Positions 16,560 to 23,665 of a stretch of 58,659 bases of DNA are shown here, piece by piece. The notes below the pieces were generated by a model that was not told the origin of the DNA, made no database searches, and worked only from the letters and a program-made list of their open reading frames with translations. Source of the DNA: DAOUAT01 sp964551735 (GTDB lineage Bacteria; Chloroflexota; Anaerolineae; CG2-30-64-16); contig CAZKEF010000033.1 of NCBI GenBank assembly GCA_964551735.1, forward strand, positions 1 to 58,659, in the 5' to 3' direction. Made by a program: the position numbers and the translations under genes. Position 1 is the stretch's first letter; every line of letters starts with the position of its first letter.

Positions 16560-17300
16560 TCAATCGATCCGCTGCCAGTTCAGGATGTAGCGGCAGGACT
16601 CGCTGACCTTGAAGGGGACAGGCGCTTCAGGGCTGATCGGCTCGTCCGCTTCATTGAGCACGATGACGTACCAAGTGGTATCAGCCTGGGTGATGTTGAA
16701 GTCGTACTCGCCGCCGCCTTTACTGGCGACAACGGGATAGCGATACCACTCATTATAGCAGACCAGGCGCACGCCAGCGAGGGGAACGCCCGCGGCGTCC
16801 ACGACATGGCCGACAATAAAGGCAGGCGCCAGGGGGCAACCAGGGCAAGCATGTGATAGGTCGGGCTGGGCAGGGCCGGATGGCAGGTAGCGATAGGGCG
16901 ATGTGGTGGGCGTGGGCGGCAGTCCGGTGGGCGCCGGCGGACGGGTCGCAGGCATGGGCGTGATGGACGGACTCGGCGCTGTTGTGGCTGTCAGCGTGGC
17001 AGGGGGCTGGGTGGGCGTGGGCGATAGGGTCGGCGTGCTCGTCGGTGGGATCGGAGATGGCATCGGCGTCGCCGTGTGCGTTGGGATGCCTGTGGGGGAG
17101 GGCCGCGGGGTCGGACTGGGGGTTGCTTCTCGGGTCACCGGCCGCGTGGCAGTGGTGACCGCTGTGGGAAGGAGGGCCACCCTGGTGCTCGTGGGCGTCG
17201 CCGCCGGGCCGCGAATTGCAGGCATCCAGCAGCCTGCAACCAGCATCCCAAGGAGAACTAGCACTGGCCCGGCAGTGAGGCGTTTGTGTAAGTGCGACAT
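16560..17300 (-). CDS. Thr/Pro-rich lipoprotein with C-terminal carboxypeptidase-regulatory-like domain
   Basis: A 246-residue predicted lipoprotein (signal MSHLHKRLTAGPVLVLLGML, lipobox LVAGC with C24). Residues ~35-150 are a low-complexity Pro/Thr/Ser linker of PT repeats that would span the cell-surface layer. The last ~85 residues contain CPGCP followed by VVDAAGVPLAGVRLVCYNEW and ITQADTTWYVIVLN. This is the GxPLxGVxV pattern of transthyretin-like/CarboxypepD_reg domains, which serve as binding or stalk modules. ATG 17300 is chosen because it gives the signal peptide. Function unknown. Confidence 0.75.
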   Translation of the reverse strand: MSHLHKRLTAGPVLVLLGMLVAGCWMPAIRGPAATPTSTRVALLPTAVTTATRPVTREATPSPTPRPSPTGIPTHTATPMPSPIPPTSTPTLSPTPTQPPATLTATTAPSPSITPMPATRPPAPTGLPPTPTTSPYRYLPSGPAQPDLSHACPGCPLAPAFIVGHVVDAAGVPLAGVRLVCYNEWYRYPVVASKGGGEYDFNITQADTTWYVIVLNEADEPISPEAPVPFKVSESCRYILNWQRID

Positions 17301-17477
17301 TATCCATCCCCCAAACTGACATCTTCGATACTGCCTGTTTGCCCCATCCACGTGCTCTTGAATCCCCGTCTCAGGGGATGACATCGGCTGCCCTTTTTCA
17401 GCATCCTAACAGAAGATGTCACACGAGCGCAACTTTTGGCTACGCCAAACGCCATGGCTTTCAGATGCTCCGTGGCA

Positions 17478-17513
17478 CCGACTGTGGGACAGCTTGGCGC
17501 GTCCCACAGTCGG
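17478..17513. terminator. 13-bp perfect inverted repeat downstream of the vWA gene
   Basis: CCGACTGTGGGAC (17478-17490) and GTCCCACAGTCGG (17501-17513) flank a 10-base loop, 13 bases beyond the stop of the vWA gene. A strong hairpin without a T-run: possibly a terminator, possibly a member of a palindromic repeat family. The rest of the 226-base gap (17301-17526) shows nothing else. Confidence 0.55.
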
Positions 17514-17526
17514 CGGTAGCTGGTCT

Positions 17527-19010
17527 CTACTTGACTTCCACCGCGGGCAGGGTCGGCGTTGCTTTGGCGGCTGAACCCCAGCGCTGCGGCTGGGCCGACG
17601 CGTCCTGCGTCGGTTGGGCGCGTACTGGCTCGGCCGGCGCGTACTGGCTCAGCGTTACCTGGTAGCGGCGGAACAGGTCGGCGTCCTGCACCATCTGCTC
17701 GTCTGCGGTCAGCGTCGCTATCGTCCGCAGTTGGAGCTCAGTGTCGTGGGCCAGTTGCCACGCTTCCTGATAGCGTCCGTCGCGCACCAGGTGTGCGATG
17801 GCCTGCAGAGCCTCGGCCGAGCGCTTGATGGTTACGTTGCGCGACAACTCTACGTCGGCCACTGAGTCGTACCTTGTCAGCGCTGCTGCTGTCGCCGTCA
17901 CCTGGCCGCTGGCGCTGCGTTGCCTCCGGGCGAAGATGTCGTTGTAGCTCAGTGTCACCTCGGCCAGCGCCCGTGGGCCTGCCGGGCCGTCAGGTGCTTG
18001 CAGCCGCACCAGCAGCACCTGGCTGTCACCCGCGCCCATGTCATGCAGCCTGACCTGGGCGCCCGTCGCGGGCGGCGTTCCCTCCAGGCCGGTGATCTCC
18101 ACCAGCATCACTCCGGCTAGCGGCTGCACGGCCACCATCACCTCGCCGGCCGCCTTCTCGACTAACCCCTCCGCCTCGACGCGGAAGACCTTGTCCATCT
18201 CCTGGGCCGAATCGATGAAGTGGTAGGCGCCCTGGCCCTGGCGAGCCAGAGTGCCCAGTAGGCTGTCGTTGAAATCGCGGCCGAGACCGATGGTGGATAG
18301 ATAGATGCCCTTACGGTTGTAAGCCAGTGCATCCTGGGCGATCTGTGATGGCTCGGTTACCCCAACGTTGGCGATGCCATCGGTCAGCAAGATCCCCCGG
18401 TTGTTGCGGCGGATGTCGAAGTTGCGATCTACCTCTTGGAAGCCCAGCATCATGCCGCCGTGCAGGTTGGTGGAGCCGCGGGGCTTGATGCGGTCAACCG
18501 TGCTCTGGATCCAGGCGCCGTCGCCCACGGGCTGGGCGGGCAGCAGCACCTCGGCGTCGGTGTCATAGGCGACGATGGCAACGATGTCGTCGGGGGCCAG
18601 GGTGCGCAGGAACGTGCGCAGCGATTCTTTGACATAGGGCATTTTGTCGGACGTGTTCATGGAACCGCTACGGTCAATAACCAGCGCCAGATTAAGCGGT
18701 GTGCGCGTCTTGGACACAGCCTCTCGGGCCTGCAGGCCGATCTGCAGCCAGACCTCGCCGCCCGCAGTCGGGATCTGTGGGTTGCCGATGCGTAGGTCCA
18801 AACCCAGCGGCTCGCTGGTCGGAACGGGGAAGCGCTGCTCGTAGTAGTTGAGGTATTCGGCGACGCGGATGTTTTCGGCCGGGATGATCTCGCCTTGATT
18901 GATCATGCCCGACTGTACGACTTGGATGCATCCATCGGCGCCGAGCAGCCGGCAGCCAGCAGGGCCAGGGACGTAAATGCCAACAGGGTCAGTGTGCGCA
19001 GGGTGTTCAT
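17527..19010 (-). CDS. von Willebrand factor type A lipoprotein, frameshifted after the signal peptide
   Basis: The body (ATG at 18906 to 17527, 459 residues) is a YfbK-like vWA protein. It has an N-terminal segment (VAEYLNYYEQRFPVP) and a vWA domain with a complete MIDAS: DRSGSM, threonine in GSTNLHGGM and aspartate in LLTDGIANVG. C-terminal beta and helical regions follow. vWA-MIDAS proteins bind partners through a metal ion at the cell surface. A perfect lipoprotein signal with an AAGGAG site is encoded just upstream, from 19010, but in another frame: it stops at TGA 18903-18905, overlapping the ATG of the body. One inserted or missing base would join them. So the gene is either frameshifted (mutation or assembly error), recoded, or makes an unexported protein. 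The body lacks its own export signal. Confidence 0.75.
18903..19010 (-). CDS. Out-of-frame lipoprotein signal peptide belonging to the vWA gene
   Basis: A 35-residue reading frame starting MNTLRTLTLLAFTSLALLAA with lipobox LAAGC (C22), then SAPMDASKSYSRA and TGA. The Shine-Dalgarno sequence AAAGGAG lies 8 bases before the ATG. The TGA overlaps the vWA ATG (ATGA at 18906-18903). On its own it would be a tiny secreted lipopeptide; as the missing N-terminus of the vWA protein it makes full sense. Confidence 0.65.
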   Translation of the reverse strand: MNTLRTLTLLAFTSLALLAAGCSAPMDASKSYSRA

Positions 19011-19749
19011 GGTCGGTGCTCCTTTCCTCGCCGGCAAGCTGCGTCTGACGCCGGTTGAACGAGATGAGCTGCTGCTGGCTCTGTCCGTTTCCGGCGGCGA
19101 CGATGCGATCAGCGGCCGGATCTACTATGATCTGGGTTTCATCGAGGGCGCCAGGTCCACTCCGGACCTGAGCCAGGCCATTGCGTATTACTCGCTGGCT
19201 ATCGAGCGGAGCTCCGGATCTGTATCGGCGCTCAACAATCGCGGGGTAAGTTACTTCAGCCGCCGGTCCGAGGGAGATGCATCGCGCGCGGTGGCCGACT
19301 TTGAGCGAGCGATCCGCCTCAGCCCCGACTTTTCCTCTGCTCACTTTAATCTGGGGTTGGTCTTGCTGGCGCAGGGGGACGGGGAACGCGGCCTGGCCGC
19401 GCTGCGCCGAGCCCAGGAACTAGCGCCGGAGGCGCCGGGGCCGCACAACGCCCTGTGCTGGGAGTATGCCTTGCAGGCCAGGCCCGAGGAGGCGCTGCCC
19501 TACTGCGACCAGGCCGTGGCGCTGGATCCCACTCCCTTCAGCCGCGATAGCCGGGGCGTGGTTTACGCCCTGTTGGGACGCAACGAAGATGCAATCGCCG
19601 AGTTCGAGCGCTTCCTGGCCTGGCTGCAGGAGCAGCCTCAGGCGCTCTACGACCGCTACGCCCTCAAACGCCAGGTCTGGATCGCGGCGCTGCGGGAGGG
19701 TCACAACCCCTTCGACCCAGCGACGCTGGAGTCATTGCGCATCGAGTAG
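19009..19749 (+). CDS. TPR-repeat protein, probably missing its 5' end
   Basis: The open frame carries at least four tetratricopeptide repeats, e.g. ALNNRGVSYFSRR, AVADFERAIRLSPDFSSAHF, GLVLLAQGDGERGLAALRRA and PFSRDSRGVVYALLGRNEDA. These are scaffolds for protein-protein contacts. The first ATG that does not read meaningless sequence (19009) coincides with the start codon of the divergent vWA gene, leaving no room for a promoter or ribosome site. Family-like sequence begins abruptly near LTPVERDELLLAL (about 19050). I infer a truncated gene or a rearrangement junction at about 19,010-19,050. Confidence 0.6.
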   Translation: MVGAPFLAGKLRLTPVERDELLLALSVSGGDDAISGRIYYDLGFIEGARSTPDLSQAIAYYSLAIERSSGSVSALNNRGVSYFSRRSEGDASRAVADFERAIRLSPDFSSAHFNLGLVLLAQGDGERGLAALRRAQELAPEAPGPHNALCWEYALQARPEEALPYCDQAVALDPTPFSRDSRGVVYALLGRNEDAIAEFERFLAWLQEQPQALYDRYALKRQVWIAALREGHNPFDPATLESLRIE

Positions 19750-19757
19750 CTCTCGAG

Positions 19758-19782
19758 GGCCGGGATATTGACTGTCCCGGCC
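19758..19782 (+). terminator. Hairpin after the TPR gene
   Basis: GGCCGGGA (19758-19765) and TCCCGGCC (19775-19782) make a perfect 8-bp stem with a 9-base loop, 8 bases after the TPR stop codon. No U-tract follows, so termination efficiency is uncertain. Confidence 0.55.
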
Positions 19783-19810
19783 TGCGGGGGTCTGTCGCGA
19801 CGCCACCTCT

Positions 19811-19839
19811 TTGCATGTTAGTGACTCATGTGTTATACT
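19811..19839 (+). promoter_or_regulatory. Promoter of the redoxin-ohrR operon
   Basis: -35 TTGCAT (19811-19816), 17-base spacer, -10 TATACT (19834-19839), 71 bases before the redoxin ATG. Spacing is optimal. Confidence 0.7.
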
Positions 19840-19858
19840 ATATCGCGTGCGATATAGT
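19837..19858. promoter_or_regulatory. MarR/OhrR-type operator overlapping the -10 box
   Basis: ACTATATCGC-GT-GCGATATAGT: perfect 10-bp arms around a 2-base centre, overlapping the 3' half of the -10 box and extending over the likely transcription start. A dimeric MarR repressor bound here would block the promoter. The OhrR-like gene is the second gene of the transcript, so autoregulation is expected. Confidence 0.7.
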
Positions 19859-19909
19859 CACTAAGGATGCAAAAATACAGCACGTTATCTTGATGTTAGG
19901 AGCATTGCA

Positions 19910-20401
19910 ATGTCACGTGTATCCCTCAACCAGGTCGCGCCGGACTTCAGCCTGGCCGACTATCGCGGCAACACCGTCCGCTTGTCCGATTTTCGGGGCA
20001 AAAAGAACATCTTGCTGGTCTTCAACCGTACCTTCACCTGACCGTTCTGCCGGGCGCATATGGCGCAGTTGCGTCAAGATTATACTCAGTTCGTCGCCCG
20101 CGACATCGAAGTAGTGGTGGTTGGCCCGGAGGACGCCAGGGCGTTTGCTAACTACTTCACGAAGGAAGCGTTGCCGTTCATCGGCCTGCCTGATCCGAAG
20201 GCAAGCGTGCTGAAGCTCTACGGGCAGGAGGTTAACTTGTTCAAACTGGGGCGGATGCCGGCTCAGGTGCTGATTGATAAGGCCGGGGTGGCGCGCTACG
20301 TCCACTACGGTCACAGCATGAGCGACATCCCCAAGAACGAGGAGCTGCTGGCACTGGGGGGTGAGATCAACGCGGCTATGGGTGCGCCGTCAGCGGTATA
20401 G
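19910..20401 (+). CDS. Redoxin/peroxiredoxin-like selenoprotein candidate (in-frame TGA at the U-x-x-C site)
   Basis: Reading through one TGA (20039-20041, codon 44) gives a 163-residue thioredoxin-fold protein of the AhpC/TSA-redoxin family. It starts MSRVSLNQVAPDFSLADYRG, then LLVFNRTFT-U-PFCRAHMAQL, then VVVVGPEDARAF, PFIGLPDP and GRMPAQVLIDKAGVARYVHYG. The TGA falls exactly where the family has the first cysteine of CPFC, the attacking thiol, so it reads as selenocysteine, giving UPFC. Sequence after the TGA stays fully family-like to the natural TAG. A strong AGGAG lies 7 bases before ATG 19910. A hairpin follows the TGA (20047-20068). It would reduce peroxides or disulfides in the cytoplasm. 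The only alternative is a nonsense mutation or sequencing error at this single codon. Confidence 0.8.
20047..20068 (+). promoter_or_regulatory. Possible bacterial SECIS hairpin
   Basis: Just downstream of the TGA, CTGC (20047-20050) pairs with GCAG (20065-20068) and an inner GC (20054-20055) pairs with GC (20063-20064). A 3-base bulge separates the two helices, and the 7-base apical loop GCATATG begins with G. Bacterial SECIS elements sit within the coding region right after UGA and carry a G early in the loop. Here the loop starts 14 bases after the UGA, near the short end of the usual range. An alternative inner pairing GCGC/GCGC exists. Confidence 0.45.
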
Positions 20402-20471
20402 GGCGCCGGTTTGGTGTCGTGATGGCTTCGCCATCCGGCAGGGGGCAAGGGTCGAGCTACAGCAGGGTGGT

Positions 20472-20942
20472 ATGACTTACGAACAATTGAAGCTGGAGAA
20501 CCAGATATGTTTTCCGGTCTATGCCGCGTCCCGCCTGATCATCCGGGAATACCAACCCCATCTGGATCGGCTAGGGATCACCTACACGCAATATCTGGTG
20601 CTCATGGTGTTATGGGAGATGGATAGCGTCTCGGTGAGCGAAATCACACAGCGGTTGCTCCTGAACACCAATACGATCACCCCGATCCTGCAGCGGATGG
20701 CCGCACAGGGTCTCATCACGCGGCAGCGTTCCGACAGCGATGAGCGCAAGGTTATCGTTGCCCTCACCCCCGAAGGCCGGCAACTTGAGGCGGAAGCTGC
20801 AACCATCCCTGAGCAGTTGGTGACCAGCCTGGCTTCGGCAGACGTCAAGCTGGCAGACCTGCAAGTGCTGAAAGATGGGCTTGACGCCATCGTCCGTTCT
20901 TTGGCCAATCGCTCAAGCGGCTGGTCTGGCTTAAAGCGATAG
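20472..20942 (+). CDS. ohrR: OhrR-type MarR-family organic-peroxide-sensing repressor
   Basis: A 156-residue MarR regulator. The N-terminus LKLENQICFPVYAASRLI and LGITYTQYLVLMVLWE match the OhrR subgroup, in which the cysteine (here C13) is oxidised by organic hydroperoxides and releases DNA. The winged helix is visible as VSEITQRLLLNTNTITPILQRM followed by the wing RQRSDSDERKVIVALT. ATG 20472 is chosen by family start. It is 70 bases downstream of the redoxin gene on the same strand, and a perfect inverted repeat overlaps the shared promoter. The likely circuit is peroxide to OhrR oxidation to derepression of the redoxin. Confidence 0.85.
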   Translation: MTYEQLKLENQICFPVYAASRLIIREYQPHLDRLGITYTQYLVLMVLWEMDSVSVSEITQRLLLNTNTITPILQRMAAQGLITRQRSDSDERKVIVALTPEGRQLEAEAATIPEQLVTSLASADVKLADLQVLKDGLDAIVRSLANRSSGWSGLKR

Positions 20943-21024
20943 GCCCGCGATCCGGCAGACACTCGAAGCCGTCGGTGAAGTGCCGGGTCGGAAGCGCCGC
21001 AGGGTTAGCCGTGGGGTGTCCGTA

Positions 21025-21044
21025 TGAGGGCCATGCAGCCCTCA
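21025..21044. terminator. Hairpin between convergent ohrR and PLD genes
   Basis: TGAGGGC (21025-21031) and GCCCTCA (21038-21044) form a perfect 7-bp stem with a 6-base loop in the 130-base convergent gap. No T-run. Confidence 0.45.
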
Positions 21045-21072
21045 ACTGGTCGACTGGCGCTATGAAATGGCC

Positions 21073-22659
21073 TCATTCCTCCCACGTCACCCGCCGCATC
21101 CCGCGTGGCAGCGCTTCACCCGGCGCCGCCACCGCCACCGGCGCCCACTCCGACCCGATCTGCGGCTCGGCCAGGTGCTCCCAGTCGTGCTCGAAGATCG
21201 TCGCGAAGTACGCCGCCAGCGCTGCGTCCTCGAACAACAGGCTGGCGTCCCGGTTCACCGACACCCCATGGTTCGACCAGTTCTGGCTGCCCAGCAGCAC
21301 CCGGCGCCGGTCAACCACGATGCCCTTGGTGTGGCAGTTAGCCTGCACCTTGACGTCCGCCATGTCCAGACCGTAGTCCTTCAGCCGCTCCAACGTCAAC
21401 CGCGTTTGCGCAGGCCACACCGACCGGAAGATGATGCGCAGCCGCACCCCTGCGCGTTGCCGGTCCACGACCGCGTCGATCAGCGCCCGCAGCGCCTCCT
21501 CCTGGTCGGCCGGCGCTTTGAACGTCTGGTTCTGGATCAGCAGCTCTTCGCGTGCCCCGCGCACCAGCTTCAATACATGCTGGTGATAGTTGTCCGGCGT
21601 CAGCAGCGGCCGCACCGTGAACCGCCGCACCTCGTCCAGGGGCGGAAAATAGTGCCAGCCTGCGCCGTGCGGCAGGGCCGTGACCGCCGCTTCGGCTACC
21701 AGCAGCTCAGGCCATGCCGGTAGGTCCTCCTCGACCGTCCGCACCGCGGCCGTGTTGTGCGTGTAATCGTGGCGCAGATATGCGGCCAGCGTTCGAGCCA
21801 ACCCGGCATGCTCGATCACGGCATGCCACTCGCGGTTGTAGTCGCTCAGCCACTGCGGATCCGGGGGCGCGTCAGCCAGCGGGTCGGCCTGCGGCTGATT
21901 GGATGACTGCCAGTTGCCGCTGGATAGCCATATCGCCTTCTCGTCGCGCACTGCGACCTTGATGTGGTACGAGGACGCCACCCAGCCGTTGGCCGACCCG
22001 ATCCGTACCCACGTGTGCGCGAACCTGTTCCCCAGCGCCCCTGTCAGCGCGGCCACCGCCGCCGCATCATCCAGGTCTTCTGCCTTGGTCCCGCGGCCCA
22101 CGCTGGCGCCTCGTTGCATCACCAGGAGCAGTTGTTTGAACCCTACCTGCTCACCCATCCCTTCGAGGACGTGAACGATGTGCGGCGCGCCGAAATCGTA
22201 CATCCCCACCACCAACTGCCGGCGGGTCTGGCCCAGGAACGCGGCCAGCTCGCGCCAGCCTGCATCCGGGCTGACGTGCGCCGTTACGCGCATCCTGGCC
22301 GTGTAACGGCGCAGCTTGATATCGGCCGGGGGCGCATAGCGGCCCGCCGGCGCCGTGGCTTTCACCTCCGCCAATCCTAGCCCGCCGGCCGCGCGCAGCA
22401 ACTCCTCCGGCGTTGGCCCGGTCACCTCCACCGGTAGTCCGCGGAACGTCTCCGGCAGCGGCGTGTGCTCTGCCGCGCTCAACTCAGCCGGCGTCAGCTT
22501 CTGCCGCACAGTCACCACCAACGCGCGCGCATCAGTGATCCACCCATGGCGGAACAGCCAGCCCAGTCGCACCCCGAGCACATCTGGTCGGCGGCCCAGC
22601 GTCTCCTGCGCTTCTGCCAGCACGGCTGTCAGGTCTGGGTCTCGGTTGCGCTTGCTCAT
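21073..22659 (-). CDS. Phospholipase D-fold protein with two HKD motifs
   Basis: A 528-residue protein. Residues ~1-110 are a family-specific N-terminal region (RPDVLGVRLGWLFRHGWI, TPLPETFRGLPVEVTG). They are followed by two PLD domains with the HxKx4D motifs HIKVAVRDEKAIWLSSGNWQ and HTKGIVVDRRRVLLGSQNWS. The fold cleaves phosphodiesters (phospholipids or nucleic acids) through a phospho-histidine intermediate; the substrate cannot be read here. No signal peptide or membrane helix is seen, which favours a cytoplasmic role such as a nuclease. ATG 22659 has AAAGGAG 7 bases upstream. It stands alone, convergent with ohrR. Confidence 0.87.
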   Translation of the reverse strand: MSKRNRDPDLTAVLAEAQETLGRRPDVLGVRLGWLFRHGWITDARALVVTVRQKLTPAELSAAEHTPLPETFRGLPVEVTGPTPEELLRAAGGLGLAEVKATAPAGRYAPPADIKLRRYTARMRVTAHVSPDAGWRELAAFLGQTRRQLVVGMYDFGAPHIVHVLEGMGEQVGFKQLLLVMQRGASVGRGTKAEDLDDAAAVAALTGALGNRFAHTWVRIGSANGWVASSYHIKVAVRDEKAIWLSSGNWQSSNQPQADPLADAPPDPQWLSDYNREWHAVIEHAGLARTLAAYLRHDYTHNTAAVRTVEEDLPAWPELLVAEAAVTALPHGAGWHYFPPLDEVRRFTVRPLLTPDNYHQHVLKLVRGAREELLIQNQTFKAPADQEEALRALIDAVVDRQRAGVRLRIIFRSVWPAQTRLTLERLKDYGLDMADVKVQANCHTKGIVVDRRRVLLGSQNWSNHGVSVNRDASLLFEDAALAAYFATIFEHDWEHLAEPQIGSEWAPVAVAAPGEALPRGMRRVTWEE

Positions 22660-22827
22660 GTTCTTACTCCTTTCGCATCAGCGACGATCCGAATTATAAG
22701 AGTGTACTGCGCTAACCCGAAATTGAGAAGATACGCGCGGCCGATCGCCGTGAATCAATTTGCGCAATCGCGGGATCGTGCTATGATCTATAATATCAGC
22801 GCCGCACAGTGGCTTGGCGCGGGCGCC

Positions 22828-23586
22828 TTAACGTTGCAGGGCGAAATCGAATTCGGCCACGGCTTGCGAGACGCCCACGACTTGCTCTGCGGCGTTCAGG
22901 CCCACCACGCGGTAGGCGTAGTTCAGGTCCGGATCGCGCACGCCGTCGCTGTCGTACCAGACCAGCGGCGCGCCTATGTCCAGCACCGTCCCCAGAAGTG
23001 TCGCCCCCTCAGCGCCGGGGACCAAGTAATAGTCAGCGTTGCGCCACACCTGGTACAGGCTGGCCGCGGTTGCGGTGGGCTGCCAGGTCAACTGTGTTTG
23101 TCCCGCCACCAGGTTGATGTCCAGGCTGGGCTGCGGCGGGATGAACAGGTCCACCTCCCACAGATCCTGGGGTTTCCACCGGATCGGCGTCCCCGCATCG
23201 ACCGGCACGAAGTAATGGTTGCGGGCGTACGCGGTGGCGCTGACGCCGTTGACGGTGAAGGTGAGCAGGTCACCGTCCACGGCGCCTTCGTCGGCCGGGG
23301 TGTTGCTGGCGTCACCGTAGCAGGGCATGACGGGCATGAGCGCACCCGGTGTCTGGATGACGAGCTCACCGCACTGCGTGCCCTCGGGGTCAAAAACGGC
23401 AACATAGGATCCGGCCGGCAGCGGCATGCCGGCGAACGAGCTTTGGCTGCCGTAGAGGTCCATCCACTGATATGTTGGCGTGACGCTGCTGCCGTGAGCG
23501 CTCGCCAGGGTGAGCGCCAGTAGCACGACCAAGAGGCCTGCGGTCAACCAGGCGCGCAGTTGGGTGGCGCGGGTGCGTTGGTTCAT
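22828..23586 (-). CDS. Small secreted protein sharing the giant protein's C-terminal module
   Basis: A 252-residue exported protein with an N-terminal signal (WLTAGLLVVLLALTLASAHG). Residues ~38-115 (FAGMPLPAGSYVAVFDPEG, MPCYGDASNTPADEGAVDGD) align with the last module of the giant protein encoded just upstream (DGTPLPVGTVLHAVDPQG, LACYGDMADTEADEGAQIGD). The C-terminal ~110 residues look like a fibronectin-type-III-like domain (INLVAGQTQLTWQPTATAAS ... YAYRVVGLNAAEQVVG). ATG 23586 with a GGAGG close upstream. It lies 79 bases after the giant gene, separated by a strong hairpin, and probably shares its transcript. Function unknown; surface binding is inferred. Confidence 0.8.
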   Translation of the reverse strand: MNQRTRATQLRAWLTAGLLVVLLALTLASAHGSSVTPTYQWMDLYGSQSSFAGMPLPAGSYVAVFDPEGTQCGELVIQTPGALMPVMPCYGDASNTPADEGAVDGDLLTFTVNGVSATAYARNHYFVPVDAGTPIRWKPQDLWEVDLFIPPQPSLDINLVAGQTQLTWQPTATAASLYQVWRNADYYLVPGAEGATLLGTVLDIGAPLVWYDSDGVRDPDLNYAYRVVGLNAAEQVVGVSQAVAEFDFALQR

Positions 23587-23597
23587 ACTCCTCCCTG

Positions 23598-23633
23598 GAT
23601 GTGGCTGGCCACCCTTGGGTGGGCAGCCACATC
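23598..23633 (-). terminator. Strong intercistronic hairpin after the giant gene
   Basis: Arms 23598-23614 and 23617-23633 are reverse complements over 17 positions with one mismatch, with only two bases between them (the arm starts GATGTGGCTGGCC). It lies between the stop of the giant gene and the start of the small secreted protein gene. It could be an mRNA-stabilising or partial-termination structure setting a different dose for the downstream gene, or a mobile palindrome. Confidence 0.65.
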
Positions 23634-23665
23634 GGTGATCACCGGCGTGGGCCGGTGGTTGGTCA

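Noticed and set aside
19815..20114. A 99-codon plus-strand frame overlapping the redoxin start
   Set aside because: Out of frame with the clearly conserved redoxin and reading through its promoter and operator.
20060..20401. Stand-alone 113-residue protein starting after the TGA of the redoxin
   Set aside because: It begins in the middle of the thioredoxin fold, after the active-site position, with no ribosome site. The upstream half in the same frame completes the domain, so this is the C-terminal part of the TGA-containing gene.
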